In this document: piece after piece, positions 15,939-22,450 of the stretch
How the letters are laid out: each line of letters begins with the position of its first letter
Position numbering within the stretch: the first letter of the stretch is position 1
Origin: a virus
Reading direction: 5' to 3' (one strand)
Length of the DNA stretch: 30,965 nucleotides
IMG/VR virus record: IMGVR_UViG_3300034167_000745
Location: 1 to 30,965 of that record
Notes under the pieces: generated by a model
Databases searched by the model: none
Told to the model about the DNA's origin: nothing
Seen by the model: only the letters and a program-made list of their open reading frames with translations
Program-made: the position numbers and the translations under genes

Positions 15939-15966
15939 ATTGTAACCTAGGCAGTACGGCTGTCAA
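15939..15966 (-). promoter_or_regulatory. Sigma70-like promoter, TTGACA-16-TACAAT
   Basis: On the minus strand, TTGACA (15966-15961) and TACAAT (15944-15939) are separated by 16 nt. Transcription would begin about 25 nt before the 15906 start. Hexamers are identical to those of the promoter at 12722-12750. Confidence 0.82.
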
Positions 15967-15967
15967 G

Positions 15968-16123
15968 TTATTTTTTGAGATTAATGATGTGGGATGTGAT
16001 ATCGTAAAGGATGATTATGCCAATGAGCATAACAACCACAACTACGAGATTGCATATACCATCAACGATTCGGGTAAACCCTAAAGTCTGTGTCTTCGGT
16101 TTGATTTTCTTCTTGATTGCCAT
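15968..16123 (-). CDS. Tiny single-span membrane protein (51 aa)
   Basis: From the ATG at 16123, with TAAGG 6 nt upstream, the protein is 51 residues: a basic start (MAIKKKIKPKTQTLG), then one very hydrophobic helix (CNLVVVVVMLIGIIILYD, about 24-41) and a short tail. The positive N-terminus predicts N-in, C-out. It follows the 46-residue membrane protein by 8 nt. Function unknown. Confidence 0.62.
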   Translation of the reverse strand: MAIKKKIKPKTQTLGFTRIVDGICNLVVVVVMLIGIIILYDITSHIINLKK

Positions 16124-16131
16124 ACGGTGCC

Positions 16132-16272
16132 TTAGAGAATGTGTTTCTTGAGTGCAACCCATATCACTACGATGAATGTGGGGATTGATACGAGAATGGT
16201 GGTGGCGAGGGGATGATCCCATACCCAATTCAGAATTTTTGTTTTTGCTTTACTGACTGTTGACATATTCAT
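16132..16272 (-). CDS. Tiny single-span membrane protein (46 aa)
   Basis: A 46-codon frame from the ATG at 16272 has AAGGA 6 nt upstream. It encodes a Lys-rich amphipathic start (MNMSTVSKAKTKILNW), a hydrophobic helix (ATTILVSIPTFIVVIWVAL, about 23-41) and KKHIL. It was found by direct reading because it is short. The pair with the next gene, each with a proper ribosome site, makes a small two-gene membrane unit. Confidence 0.62.
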   Translation of the reverse strand: MNMSTVSKAKTKILNWVWDHPLATTILVSIPTFIVVIWVALKKHIL

Positions 16273-16304
16273 AGTGTGTCCTTATGAGAAGATTAGATTG
16301 TAAT

Positions 16305-16333
16305 GAATCTGTCCTTATGACAAGGACAGATTC
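16305..16333. promoter_or_regulatory. Perfect 12-bp inverted repeat between minus-strand genes
   Basis: GAATCTGTCCTT and AAGGACAGATTC flank the 5-nt loop ATGAC. It lies between the stop of the 16357 gene and the start of the 16272 gene. No T-run follows on the minus strand, so it is not a classical intrinsic terminator. A weak TTGTCA-15-TACAAT promoter for the two tiny membrane genes overlaps it. It could be an operator, a processing site or an attenuator. Confidence 0.5.
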
Positions 16334-16356
16334 GAAGAGAGAATTGTTGTGTTAGA

Positions 16357-16665
16357 TTAGTCGGGGACGGTCTGATCGTAGTAGTGTTGCCCTTGCTCAG
16401 TCAAGTTGTAGTGGGGGTCACCCTGCTCGTCCCATACGGTGACCTCGACCATCTTGCCATCGGTTCCCGTAGGCAATGTTGCGTTCTCTTCCATGGCACC
16501 CATCAAGACAGAGACTGCCATAGACGGGTTATTGGTGATCATCCATACTGCCATCTCTTGCAAAGTCATGGTCGCAGGGCGATCCTTATAGGACATCCAA
16601 TGGTTCTCGGCTGTCTCAGTGACGGGGGCGGGAGGGTTCATGACGGCGGTGGCTGTCTGTTTCAT
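16357..16665 (-). CDS. Small soluble protein of unknown function
   Basis: This 102-residue protein starts at the ATG at 16665 (MKQTATAVMNPPAPVTE). A longer frame to 16905 runs into the promoter and is rejected. It has a Pro/Thr-rich start, a helical middle (LQEMAVWMITNNPSMAVSVLM) and a beta-like end (KMVEVTVWDEQGDPHYNLTEQG). It is transcribed from the promoter at 16688-16715, whose initial leader (CAAGTG, then GAGAGAAC) resembles that of the CobT-like gene. Not recognised. Confidence 0.65.
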   Translation of the reverse strand: MKQTATAVMNPPAPVTETAENHWMSYKDRPATMTLQEMAVWMITNNPSMAVSVLMGAMEENATLPTGTDGKMVEVTVWDEQGDPHYNLTEQGQHYYDQTVPD

Positions 16666-16687
16666 AGGGGGTTCTCTCTTCACTTGA

Positions 16688-16715
16688 ATAGTACCACAAT
16701 CTGCCCATAAGTCAA
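16688..16715 (-). promoter_or_regulatory. Sigma70-like promoter, TTGACT-16-TACTAT
   Basis: On the minus strand, TTGACT (16715-16710) is followed after 16 nt by TACTAT (16693-16688). The transcribed leader begins TCAAGTG...GAGAGAAC, nearly the same as the leader of the CobT-like gene (27114-27141 promoter), which suggests a shared early promoter type. Confidence 0.7.
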
Positions 16716-16720
16716 TGGGG

Positions 16721-16735
16721 AGGACGCAGATTCTG
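16721..16735. repeat. 15-bp direct repeat, left copy, flanking the methyltransferase gene
   Basis: AGGACGCAGATTCTG is identical to the sequence at 17618-17632, and both copies continue with a near-identical T-rich stretch ending TTTTTG. The two copies enclose only the plus-strand methyltransferase-like gene and its upstream region. Confidence 0.75.
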
Positions 16736-16777
16736 AGATTTTTGTGAGATTTAAATTGGATCAACTTCCCCCTATAT

Positions 16778-16801
16778 ACAGTACTGTCGTGTAATTTACA
16801 C
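16778..16801. promoter_or_regulatory. Two adjacent palindromes upstream of the methyltransferase gene
   Basis: ACAGTACTGT (16778-16787, perfect) is followed immediately by GTGTAATTTACAC (16789-16801, 6-bp arms around a central T). They lie 27-50 nt before the ATG. Such spacing suits repressor operators, although a clear plus-strand promoter is not visible. Regulation is inferred. Confidence 0.45.
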
Positions 16802-16827
16802 TCAAAAACGACAAAAGGAGATATATT

Positions 16828-17601
16828 ATGAGTCGTGGTGAACAACTTGTTGCTGCTGTTCGAAAAGCATGGAATGATACTGCACATGGGGGCACAGAAA
16901 AGCACAGGGACATTTCCCTGTTTGACCCCAATACACTAAAACGCATTCAATATACTACGCGACTGGATCCTCGTCTACTTACTATGGATGGAATGTCGGG
17001 GGCAATGTTTCGCAGTTTTACTAACAATTTAATGGCACAGCCACAGATATCGTCTTATATGGAGATTGGTTGTTGGACAGGATCCACAGCAATTTCGGCA
17101 TTGTATGACAACGACAATATACAAAGACATTGGCTAATTGACAATTGGTCTGAGGCATGGGGAACTGTAGACAACACTAAAAACAAATTCTTCGAAAACT
17201 GGAATATGTTTATGAAAAACAAGACTCCTGTATTAATCGATACCGACTGCTTCAAAATTAATCTTTCAGAACATTCAATGAAAAACATCGATGTATGTTT
17301 TTGTGATGGGGGAAATGATGAGAAGGGTGATCGAAATGTGCACAAATCATTGTCACATTTTTATGATGCGATGGGCGATCAATTCATTTTCATGGTTGAT
17401 GATTGGCTTACCTATGCTGCACATGATACGACTTTTGGTGCCAGAATAAGAAGCAATGTTGACCAAGCAATTGCAGACCTCGGACTAAAGGTTTTGTTTC
17501 ATGCTGCGGCTCCAACGAACAACAACACAGGATATCTGGACGGATCAGGAGATAAGTTCGGATGGTGGAATGGCTGCGGAATCTTTGTCTTTAGTAAATA
17601 A
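16828..17601 (+). CDS. Class I SAM-dependent methyltransferase-like protein
   Basis: This 257-residue protein has a class I methyltransferase layout. Motif I is MEIGCWTGSTA (78-88), followed by an LIDNWSEAW strand end (103-111), a DVCFCDGG acidic strand (155-162) and FMVDDWLTY (188-196). The pattern is closest to the FkbM/Methyltransf_24-type enzymes that act on sugars or small molecules. The substrate cannot be told. AAGGAG lies 8 nt before the ATG. It is the only plus-strand gene between 11802 and 27084, stands inside two identical 15-bp direct repeats, and has palindromes in its promoter region. It looks like an inserted, self-regulated cassette. Confidence 0.68.
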   Translation: MSRGEQLVAAVRKAWNDTAHGGTEKHRDISLFDPNTLKRIQYTTRLDPRLLTMDGMSGAMFRSFTNNLMAQPQISSYMEIGCWTGSTAISALYDNDNIQRHWLIDNWSEAWGTVDNTKNKFFENWNMFMKNKTPVLIDTDCFKINLSEHSMKNIDVCFCDGGNDEKGDRNVHKSLSHFYDAMGDQFIFMVDDWLTYAAHDTTFGARIRSNVDQAIADLGLKVLFHAAAPTNNNTGYLDGSGDKFGWWNGCGIFVFSK

Positions 17602-17617
17602 ATATACACATTCACTC

Positions 17618-17632
17618 AGGACGCAGATTCTG
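17618..17632. repeat. 15-bp direct repeat, right copy
   Basis: AGGACGCAGATTCTG, identical to 16721-16735, 17 nt after the methyltransferase stop. It is followed by the inverted repeat TAGTTTTT-G-AAAAACTA (17633-17649), which sits between two convergent genes and could serve as a weak bidirectional terminator. Confidence 0.75.
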
Positions 17633-17649
17633 TAGTTTTTGAAAAACTA

Positions 17650-18048
17650 TTAAACTTTGTATGTTGTTCGGAGCAACAATATCGATGCAAATACATCAGT
17701 AAGCGTTAGATTATTGCCCGTCCAATTTAGTACGATTTTTGCAGATCCTGCGCCCTGATACAGATGGCTTCCTGCCCATCGATAGAGGGGCATATCGGTT
17801 CCTGCACCCTTAAAGACGATTCCCTTCTCATAATGAAAGACACAGTTCGATGTTGATGCACCACTGAATGCCTTTGTTCCGACAATTGTCAACAGTGCTT
17901 TACTGTTTGATGCACCCGCCCATACCTTCGATCCTTTGACATTACATACAGGGAGTCCCATGCTCGTTTGGTCATAGAATATCGTTCCATACTTTTTGAA
18001 GATGGGGGTCGATGTTCCTGCGCCTTTATATAATTGTGTTAGTCCCAT
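17650..18048 (-). CDS. Six-fold 18-residue repeat protein
   Basis: This 132-residue protein is made of a 5-residue start, six contiguous 18-residue repeats (residues 6-113) and a 19-residue hydrophobic/basic tail. Repeat openings are LYKGAGTS, FYDQTSMG, VWAGASNS, AFSGASTS, VFKGAGTD and LYQGAGSA; each repeat ends near a Gly-x-x. The consensus is hydrophobic-aromatic-x-Gly-Ala-Gly/Ser-Thr/Ser, then about 9 residues, then Gly. An 18-residue period with alternating aromatics suits a beta-solenoid or a toroid of beta hairpins, as in surface or tail proteins. It follows the dockerin trypsin-like gene in the same putative late operon. No known family recognised. Confidence 0.75.
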   Translation of the reverse strand: MGLTQLYKGAGTSTPIFKKYGTIFYDQTSMGLPVCNVKGSKVWAGASNSKALLTIVGTKAFSGASTSNCVFHYEKGIVFKGAGTDMPLYRWAGSHLYQGAGSAKIVLNWTGNNLTLTDVFASILLLRTTYKV

Positions 18049-18071
18049 TTTAGTCTTTTGGTTGGTGAGTA

Positions 18072-18260
18072 CTACTCGTCACTACCTTTACCCCATCCCG
18101 TTCCATGCTTGTATGCATTGATGATATCGTCTGTGTATTTACCTGATGCTTTGAGTACTCGAATTTCTTCAGCAGCATCACGACAGATATCATAAATCTC
18201 TTGGTTTACTGTGCGCCACTTGTCAGCCATATTTCGCAGCCTTGTTTCTATGTCGTTCAT
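18072..18260 (-). CDS. Small helical protein
   Basis: This 62-residue protein is helical and charged (MNDIETRLRNMADKWR, DAAEEIRVLKASGKY), with a Gly-rich end (HGTGWGKGSDE). Its ATG overlaps the stop of the dockerin trypsin-like gene by four bases (ATGA), so the two are translationally coupled. The LR.MA..WR...QEIYDICRDAA.EI pattern is like small phage proteins with a single helical hairpin. Function unknown. Confidence 0.65.
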   Translation of the reverse strand: MNDIETRLRNMADKWRTVNQEIYDICRDAAEEIRVLKASGKYTDDIINAYKHGTGWGKGSDE

Positions 18261-19330
18261 AGTCTTTTAGGTGTTCCTCTGATTGATTTTGTTGTATTAA
18301 CAGTTGGTGGTGGAGCAACAGGCACAGGAACATTTCGAGCCATTGTGTATGCTCCCCATGCTGCTTGTAGTTGAGCAACATCTGCTCCATCTACTTTGCC
18401 GTCTCCATTAATATCCATGAAGATGTTTCCATTACCCCATGCGCCGAGAAGCATTGCCAAGTCTGCACCATCGACTTTACCGTCATCGTTCAAGTCTTCA
18501 ATCTTAGATGACAGCATAACATGAGTTACGGTATAACCATGTGATTGAATTTGAGCATTGATCGCACGAATCTCAGGAGCATTCACCTGCATCCCGCCGT
18601 TCATCAATCCAACAAATATAGTATGCCCACCACCATCAATGACGAATGCAGGACTGCCACTATCGCCACCCCAAATGACTGGCCATCCTCCTGCCTGTGC
18701 GCCTTCATTGATACCATCCTTGATCGGCATAACACCAAACCCATTACACACATCAGCGTTGTTCACGAAAGACTTATCCATGTCCATCTTGTATGCCTTA
18801 CCTTCACACTCATGTACCCACACAGGGTGTTTGAGTGGAATGTATCGCGCATCAGCGATATGATCATAAATGCAGACATCATCCTTAGGGAACTCTGACT
18901 CAAACTCTAATAGAGTGTGATCAGGCCCAATCGAGAAAGTTACCTTTACAACTTTGCGAGAGTGTCTTGTCCCAGACTTACCTAAGAATGTGTAGGCTTC
19001 ATACTCTCCGACAGGGCGACCTGGCCCACGGTAATGCTCACAGATAAGAGCATGCTTGGGTGATATGAGAACAGCAGCAGGATTGGTTGTGTTCCAAAAA
19101 TTAATACTCTCCGCAATATACGGAGTGGTGAGATTGCCTCTTAGTAATTTAGAGTACTCTCGCGCAAATGCACGGGGGCGTAAACTTACACCCGACCAAT
19201 CAACTGCTGCTCCTTGACAAGAAGGGTTGAATCCCTTCTGCTCACCACCAACAAGTGGTACGAGTGTTGCGGGGGCGTGATAGGTATGAATGTCATGAAC
19301 GGTGGGATTGTAGTTTTTGAGTATTGCCAT
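18257..19330 (-). CDS. Trypsin-like serine protease-fold protein with dockerin repeats
   Basis: This 357-residue protein has an S1/chymotrypsin-like domain (about 80-275): a probable His in ISPKHALICEHY (His93 or His99), Asp137 in GPDHTLLEF, and the nucleophile Ser224 in GGDSGSPAF. Two dockerin-type units follow: DLNDDGKVDGADLAMLLGAWG (279-299, given in consensus form) and DINGDGKVDG (306-315) onward. A Pro-rich basic tail ends the protein. There is no signal peptide, so unlike planctomycete exported proteins of this type it is probably a virion component or cytoplasmic. A CATAAATA late-like box and AAGGG lie before the start. Protease activity is likely but unproven. A tail-adhesin role is inference. 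Confidence 0.83.
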   Translation of the reverse strand: MAILKNYNPTVHDIHTYHAPATLVPLVGGEQKGFNPSCQGAAVDWSGVSLRPRAFAREYSKLLRGNLTTPYIAESINFWNTTNPAAVLISPKHALICEHYRGPGRPVGEYEAYTFLGKSGTRHSRKVVKVTFSIGPDHTLLEFESEFPKDDVCIYDHIADARYIPLKHPVWVHECEGKAYKMDMDKSFVNNADVCNGFGVMPIKDGINEGAQAGGWPVIWGGDSGSPAFVIDGGGHTIFVGLMNGGMQVNAPEIRAINAQIQSHGYTVTHVMLSSKIEDLNDDGKVDGADLAMLLGAWGNGNIFMDINGDGKVDGADVAQLQAAWGAYTMARNVPVPVAPPPTVNTTKSIRGTPKRL

Positions 19331-19337
19331 AGTCCCT

Positions 19338-19345
19338 TATTTATG
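19338..19345 (-). promoter_or_regulatory. Late-like box CATAAATA before the dockerin trypsin-like gene
   Basis: On the minus strand CATAAATA (19345-19338) is followed by AGGGACT and the ATG at 19330. The CATAAATAAG string is also found before the lipoprotein gene at 10917. One base differs from the T4 late box TATAAATA. It would give this gene and the next two a late, virion-type timing. Confidence 0.45.
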
Positions 19346-19352
19346 GCAAGGC

Positions 19353-19631
19353 TTACTGTGAGTGTCGTTCCTTCAACCAAAATGCTTCATCTGCTTCACG
19401 ATGTGTATCCTTGGCATAGAATGTCATCTTCATCTCATAGAAGTCTCGTTCCTTTGTGAGAAACTGAATTCGTTCTGATGCCTCACGCATAAGATCACGA
19501 ACTACCTTGTGAGCAAAGTCTGAGTGTTCCTCAAGACGAGCCACAAGAGTGGATGCATCGTTGATCGGTGCATTATCGTTTGTCATTGTCATTGCAATCT
19601 TTTCTCCGAGTGTGTGTGGTTTAATTCTCAT
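19353..19631 (-). CDS. Small coiled-coil protein
   Basis: This 92-residue protein begins at the ATG at 19631, which has GAGGAG 7 nt upstream and overlaps the preceding gene by 11 nt. Later ATGs (19592, 19586) are less well supported. It is charged and helical throughout (ARLEEHSDFAHKVVRDLM, SERIQFLTKERDFYEMKM) and ends WLKERHSQ. No membrane segment. Not recognised. It is the last gene of the long operon coming from 22752. Confidence 0.65.
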   Translation of the reverse strand: MRIKPHTLGEKIAMTMTNDNAPINDASTLVARLEEHSDFAHKVVRDLMREASERIQFLTKERDFYEMKMTFYAKDTHREADEAFWLKERHSQ

Positions 19632-19860
19632 TAGCGTTCTCCTCTTGTGCTAACTTCTCAAAAGTGGCATGATATTTGGTGGCAATCTTTTCGTAACTCT
19701 TTGCTACAGATTCATCGTGTTTATATAACGCTTGGAGTTCGTTGAGTTCATGGGCAAGATGCACAACATCCTCACGGAGTAGTTTAATCGTTTGCAATAG
19801 AACATCAGTAGGTGGAACTGCATCACCGTGATCATTGTCTCCGACAAATATATCACTCAT
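19621..19860 (-). CDS. Small acidic coiled-coil protein
   Basis: This 79-residue protein has an acidic start (MSDIFVGDNDHGDAVPP) and a long helix (LLQTIKLLREDVVHLAHEL onward) with heptad-like leucines. AGGAG lies 7 nt before the ATG. It follows the pseudopilin gene by 32 nt and overlaps the 19631 gene. The two coiled-coil proteins could be partners, but this rests only on position. Not recognised. Confidence 0.65.
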   Translation of the reverse strand: MSDIFVGDNDHGDAVPPTDVLLQTIKLLREDVVHLAHELNELQALYKHDESVAKSYEKIATKYHATFEKLAQEENANEN

Positions 19861-19892
19861 GTGTTTCTCCTAAAAGTACAATATTAATCATA

Positions 19893-21035
19893 TTAGTCTC
19901 CGATACGAAGCATATCACGACCAAGGATACCATCAACAGTTAGAACACCCGCGCTGCACGAACCGTTACCAACGGTGAGCATATCGTAAGCAGCCGTAGA
20001 GTAGTACGAGTTTACTCCACCCGAAGCAACAAACCACAAACTGCCACTAGCGACCGAAGATCCATTGGCGTTCTCTGTCTGAGCAAGTGCCAAGTCATTG
20101 TCCTGCTGAATACCCGCAATTGACACCACCTGAGTGTGTCCATCAAAGCAGAGAGTTGCAGGTGCGCTGTTGTAGCCTTGGTTGTAGAACCACGGAGTTG
20201 GTGTTGAGAACGCAGGATTCACTTCGCCGCCTTCCATGTTCTGAAGCCATTGATGCTCCCACATACGCCACTTCAGCGAAGGGTACTGTGCAAGACCTGC
20301 GCCTGGACTCTTGAAAGCACCAGGCATGGTTGCCTTGGTTGGCTTTCCACCAAACACCGCAGAACTACCACTACCTGTCTTACGCGACCATGCCATCACA
20401 TCTGGCGACCACATGGCAGACGGACTCCAACAGTAAGTGGGGGTTTCAAAGTCACCATTCGTAAAGTTGAACTCCACGGGAGTGGAAAAATACTTGTCAA
20501 TCTTGGCAAGGGTAATCTTGTCCTTTGGTGCCCAAAAAACCTTGTCATAGAATTTGCCACCAACATAACTGTTGAATGCCTTACAATTGGTGAGCCGCCA
20601 TGAGCCTTCCCACCGTGCAGATGCTCCCCAAAAATCACAGGCTTGATATGTCACAAAGTTATTGCAACCTCCTAACCATGCAGCACATCGTGCAGGAGAA
20701 CCACTAACCCAATATCCCCACAGACCACCAGTAGAATCCCAACCAAGAAGCATTTGCGGAATACATTGCGTAGCAGTAATTGCAGTACACGCAGGAGTAA
20801 TGGCATCACCGTACATTCCAATCTCATCAGGAACAGCAGTAAACTGCCTGTCGTTGTAGTCAGCCCCGTATGCATTATTCGCAGCACTCAGGTTGCGAAG
20901 ATTGCCTAGACTCTGTGTGATGAGTGCAGCGTCTCGTGCCTTACCAATCGCAGGTAACAGGATTGCAATAAGCAAAGCGATGATCGAAACGACCACCAAC
21001 AGTTCAACAATAGTAAAGCCCTTTTTATTTTTCAT
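19893..21035 (-). CDS. Planctomycete-type prepilin-like (pseudopilin) protein
   Basis: This 380-residue protein opens with a textbook type IV prepilin signal: MKNKKG / FTIVELLVVVSI, with cleavage after Gly6, methylated Phe7 and Glu at mature position 5 (residue 11). A 20-residue hydrophobic helix follows. The large globular part is Trp- and Cys-rich (about ten Cys) and contains an LCFDGHTQVVSIAG segment (about 307-320) like the C-terminal FxDGHV of the DUF1559 protein family that is massively expanded in planctomycetes. AAGGAA precedes the ATG, which overlaps the phosphoesterase stop (ATGA). It lies in an early-type operon, not the late module. It would be processed by the host prepilin peptidase. 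Its role is unknown: pilus interference, surface masking or receptor change are possible. Confidence 0.88.
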   Translation of the reverse strand: MKNKKGFTIVELLVVVSIIALLIAILLPAIGKARDAALITQSLGNLRNLSAANNAYGADYNDRQFTAVPDEIGMYGDAITPACTAITATQCIPQMLLGWDSTGGLWGYWVSGSPARCAAWLGGCNNFVTYQACDFWGASARWEGSWRLTNCKAFNSYVGGKFYDKVFWAPKDKITLAKIDKYFSTPVEFNFTNGDFETPTYCWSPSAMWSPDVMAWSRKTGSGSSAVFGGKPTKATMPGAFKSPGAGLAQYPSLKWRMWEHQWLQNMEGGEVNPAFSTPTPWFYNQGYNSAPATLCFDGHTQVVSIAGIQQDNDLALAQTENANGSSVASGSLWFVASGGVNSYYSTAAYDMLTVGNGSCSAGVLTVDGILGRDMLRIGD

Positions 21036-21589
21036 ATGGTTTCCTTGTGGTGGAGTGCGGCAACACGGTTTCTAATCTCATCAATACTAATAGGAGTGTA
21101 TCCGATTCTCTCCACACAGCAAGAGAAATATCGTAGATCGGTCACTCCTTCTGCAAGCATTACTTCTTCGGCGTGAAGATGTGCGTGAATATTTAGCCAA
21201 GACGCATTCCGTTTTGCTCTCCAAAGGGACACGGGATGAATTGGAATATGCGAAAGAATTTCATTGTCTAACTTATGATATGCACGAACATCTTTAAAAT
21301 ATTTTGCGTACTGCGAGAGTTGCAGAGTGTCGTGGTTGCCTTTGATTAGAATCTTTGTGCCGTTCAAGTACCCAAGGATTTTTAAATCTTTTGGTGTGAA
21401 TGCCACATCACCCATGACATATACCTTGTCACCCTTGGAAACGGTGTTGTTCCAATTCGCTGCCATTATGGCATCACCTTCTGCTGCCGAAGCCCACGGA
21501 CGAACCCGTGTGCCGTCCGCACGAAGGAATCGGTACATGGCTTCATGTCCGAAGTGAGTACAACCAATGAAGTATGTGCATGCACTCAT
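21032..21589 (-). CDS. Calcineurin-like metallophosphoesterase
   Basis: This 185-residue phosphoesterase has the family motifs in order: CTHFGH (10-15), GDVAF (60-64), GNHD (84-87), SHIPIH (113-118) and NIHAHLH (133-139). Size and layout match the small phage metallophosphoesterases (usual first motif D-T-H-F-G-H). Here the first metal ligand Asp is replaced by Cys10 (codon TGT), which may alter metal preference. The substrate is unknown; a nucleotide or phosphate-ended nucleic acid is plausible. Both ends overlap neighbours by four bases (ATGA), so it is tightly coupled with the 47-residue membrane protein upstream and the pseudopilin downstream. Confidence 0.87.
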   Translation of the reverse strand: MSACTYFIGCTHFGHEAMYRFLRADGTRVRPWASAAEGDAIMAANWNNTVSKGDKVYVMGDVAFTPKDLKILGYLNGTKILIKGNHDTLQLSQYAKYFKDVRAYHKLDNEILSHIPIHPVSLWRAKRNASWLNIHAHLHAEEVMLAEGVTDLRYFSCCVERIGYTPISIDEIRNRVAALHHKETI

Positions 21590-21729
21590 GGTTTACTTTT
21601 CTTTCTGAAACGGGGTGATGGGCTAATCCCTGTTGCGGCATCCCATAGAAGGACGATCCACAATACAAATAGAGATATGCCTGTGATGAATGTTAGTACG
21701 GGTATGAGATGCAGTGCAATATGGCTCAT
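21586..21729 (-). CDS. Tiny single-span membrane protein (47 aa)
   Basis: A 47-codon frame, found by direct reading, overlaps both neighbours by ATGA. It encodes a short start (MSHIALHLIPV), a hydrophobic helix to about residue 29 (LTFITGISLFVLWIVLLW) and a basic tail (PRFRKKSKP). The topology should be N-out, C-in. Coupling on both sides makes translation very likely. Function unknown. Confidence 0.65.
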   Translation of the reverse strand: MSHIALHLIPVLTFITGISLFVLWIVLLWDAATGISPSPRFRKKSKP

Positions 21730-22118
21730 CGATTCATTTCCAATGAATGGGTTAGCAGTTCAGAGATACCACTACCCGTGGTGTAGTAAATCCTATCGAA
21801 TACTTCATAACACCATGGGAGACACTTCGGACAGGGGCGACTGAGTCGTTCATTACCGAAACGATTGAATCGAAAGTTCCAAAGTTCAAGCCCAATGCGT
21901 TCATTACACTTACGAAAGGCATCGAGTTCCGAATGCAGTTCGTCAAACAGATATCCATACTTCTTTGCCATGGGATGAGTCTTCATCTTATTTGTACCGA
22001 TTGAGATGATGCGACCCTTTCGAATGATGATGCTGCAATGCCGCTTGGGGCGATCAATATGCAGACAGAGTTCCTTGGCAAGGCTATAGATGTTGCACGG
22101 AGACTCAATGTGTTTCAT
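21726..22118 (-). CDS. Cytidine/deoxycytidylate deaminase-like protein
   Basis: This 130-residue protein has the zinc-site arrangement of the deaminase superfamily: LHSELDAF (His62, Glu64) and RPCPKCLPWC (Cys96, Cys99). The preceding SIIIRKGRIISIGTNKMKTHP (about 29-49) is the usual strand-strand-GxN opening of phage members. The common H-A-E triplet is H-S-E here. Predicted reaction is hydrolytic deamination of a cytosine nucleotide, which would feed dUMP/dTMP synthesis or alter a modified base; the substrate is not determined. It is coupled by ATGA overlaps at both ends. Confidence 0.72.
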   Translation of the reverse strand: MKHIESPCNIYSLAKELCLHIDRPKRHCSIIIRKGRIISIGTNKMKTHPMAKKYGYLFDELHSELDAFRKCNERIGLELWNFRFNRFGNERLSRPCPKCLPWCYEVFDRIYYTTGSGISELLTHSLEMNR

Positions 22119-22450
22119 GAGTTTACTGCCTCTTCTAGAAGGGGGACTCCCTGTTCTGCAATCTGTATAGTATCAGAAGGGGGATTACCAACAATGTTTG
22201 AAGATTTCCAACCTTCATCTCTTTCGATAAGGGCATTCCACATGTTTCTTGCTAGGTTCTTCTCCACATGCACGGGTTTCCTATTTTCGAATATATTGAA
22301 GAGCACACCGATGTAATCGATTGCGGGTGCACGGAGCATCTTGGAACTATGAAAGCATACTATCACATAATCACTCGTACTCCATGCGAACTCCATCGTC
22401 CCCTGTGAGGGATGGTGCAGAAATACTGATGTTCGTGTGGCATGGCTCAT
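22115..22450 (-). CDS. Four-copy small-protein family, copy B
   Basis: This 111-residue protein starts at the ATG at 22450, overlapping the upstream stop by one base (TAATG). It is clearly paralogous to the upstream gene: TRTSVFLHHPSQGTMEFAW matches TRTTSHLHHPSFGTMEFGW, then VIVCFHSS/VVVCFHSA, KPVHVEKNLARNMW/KPMTVEKNMARNIW and a GWK motif. It has a longer tail (IQIAEQGVPLLEEAVNS). The fold looks alpha/beta, soluble. The recurring His-His-Pro-Ser and Arg-Asn-x-Trp positions may mark a functional site. Function unknown. Confidence 0.72.
   Translation of the reverse strand: MSHATRTSVFLHHPSQGTMEFAWSTSDYVIVCFHSSKMLRAPAIDYIGVLFNIFENRKPVHVEKNLARNMWNALIERDEGWKSSNIVGNPPSDTIQIAEQGVPLLEEAVNS

Noticed and set aside
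16666-16905. N-terminal extension of the 16357 gene up to 16905
   Set aside because: It would run through the TTGACT/TACTAT promoter and the direct repeat, and overlaps the start of the opposite-strand methyltransferase gene.
17633-17649. TAGTTTTT-G-AAAAACTA as a strong terminator
   Set aside because: The stem is entirely A/T apart from one pair at the base region and the loop is too tight; at best a weak bidirectional terminator.
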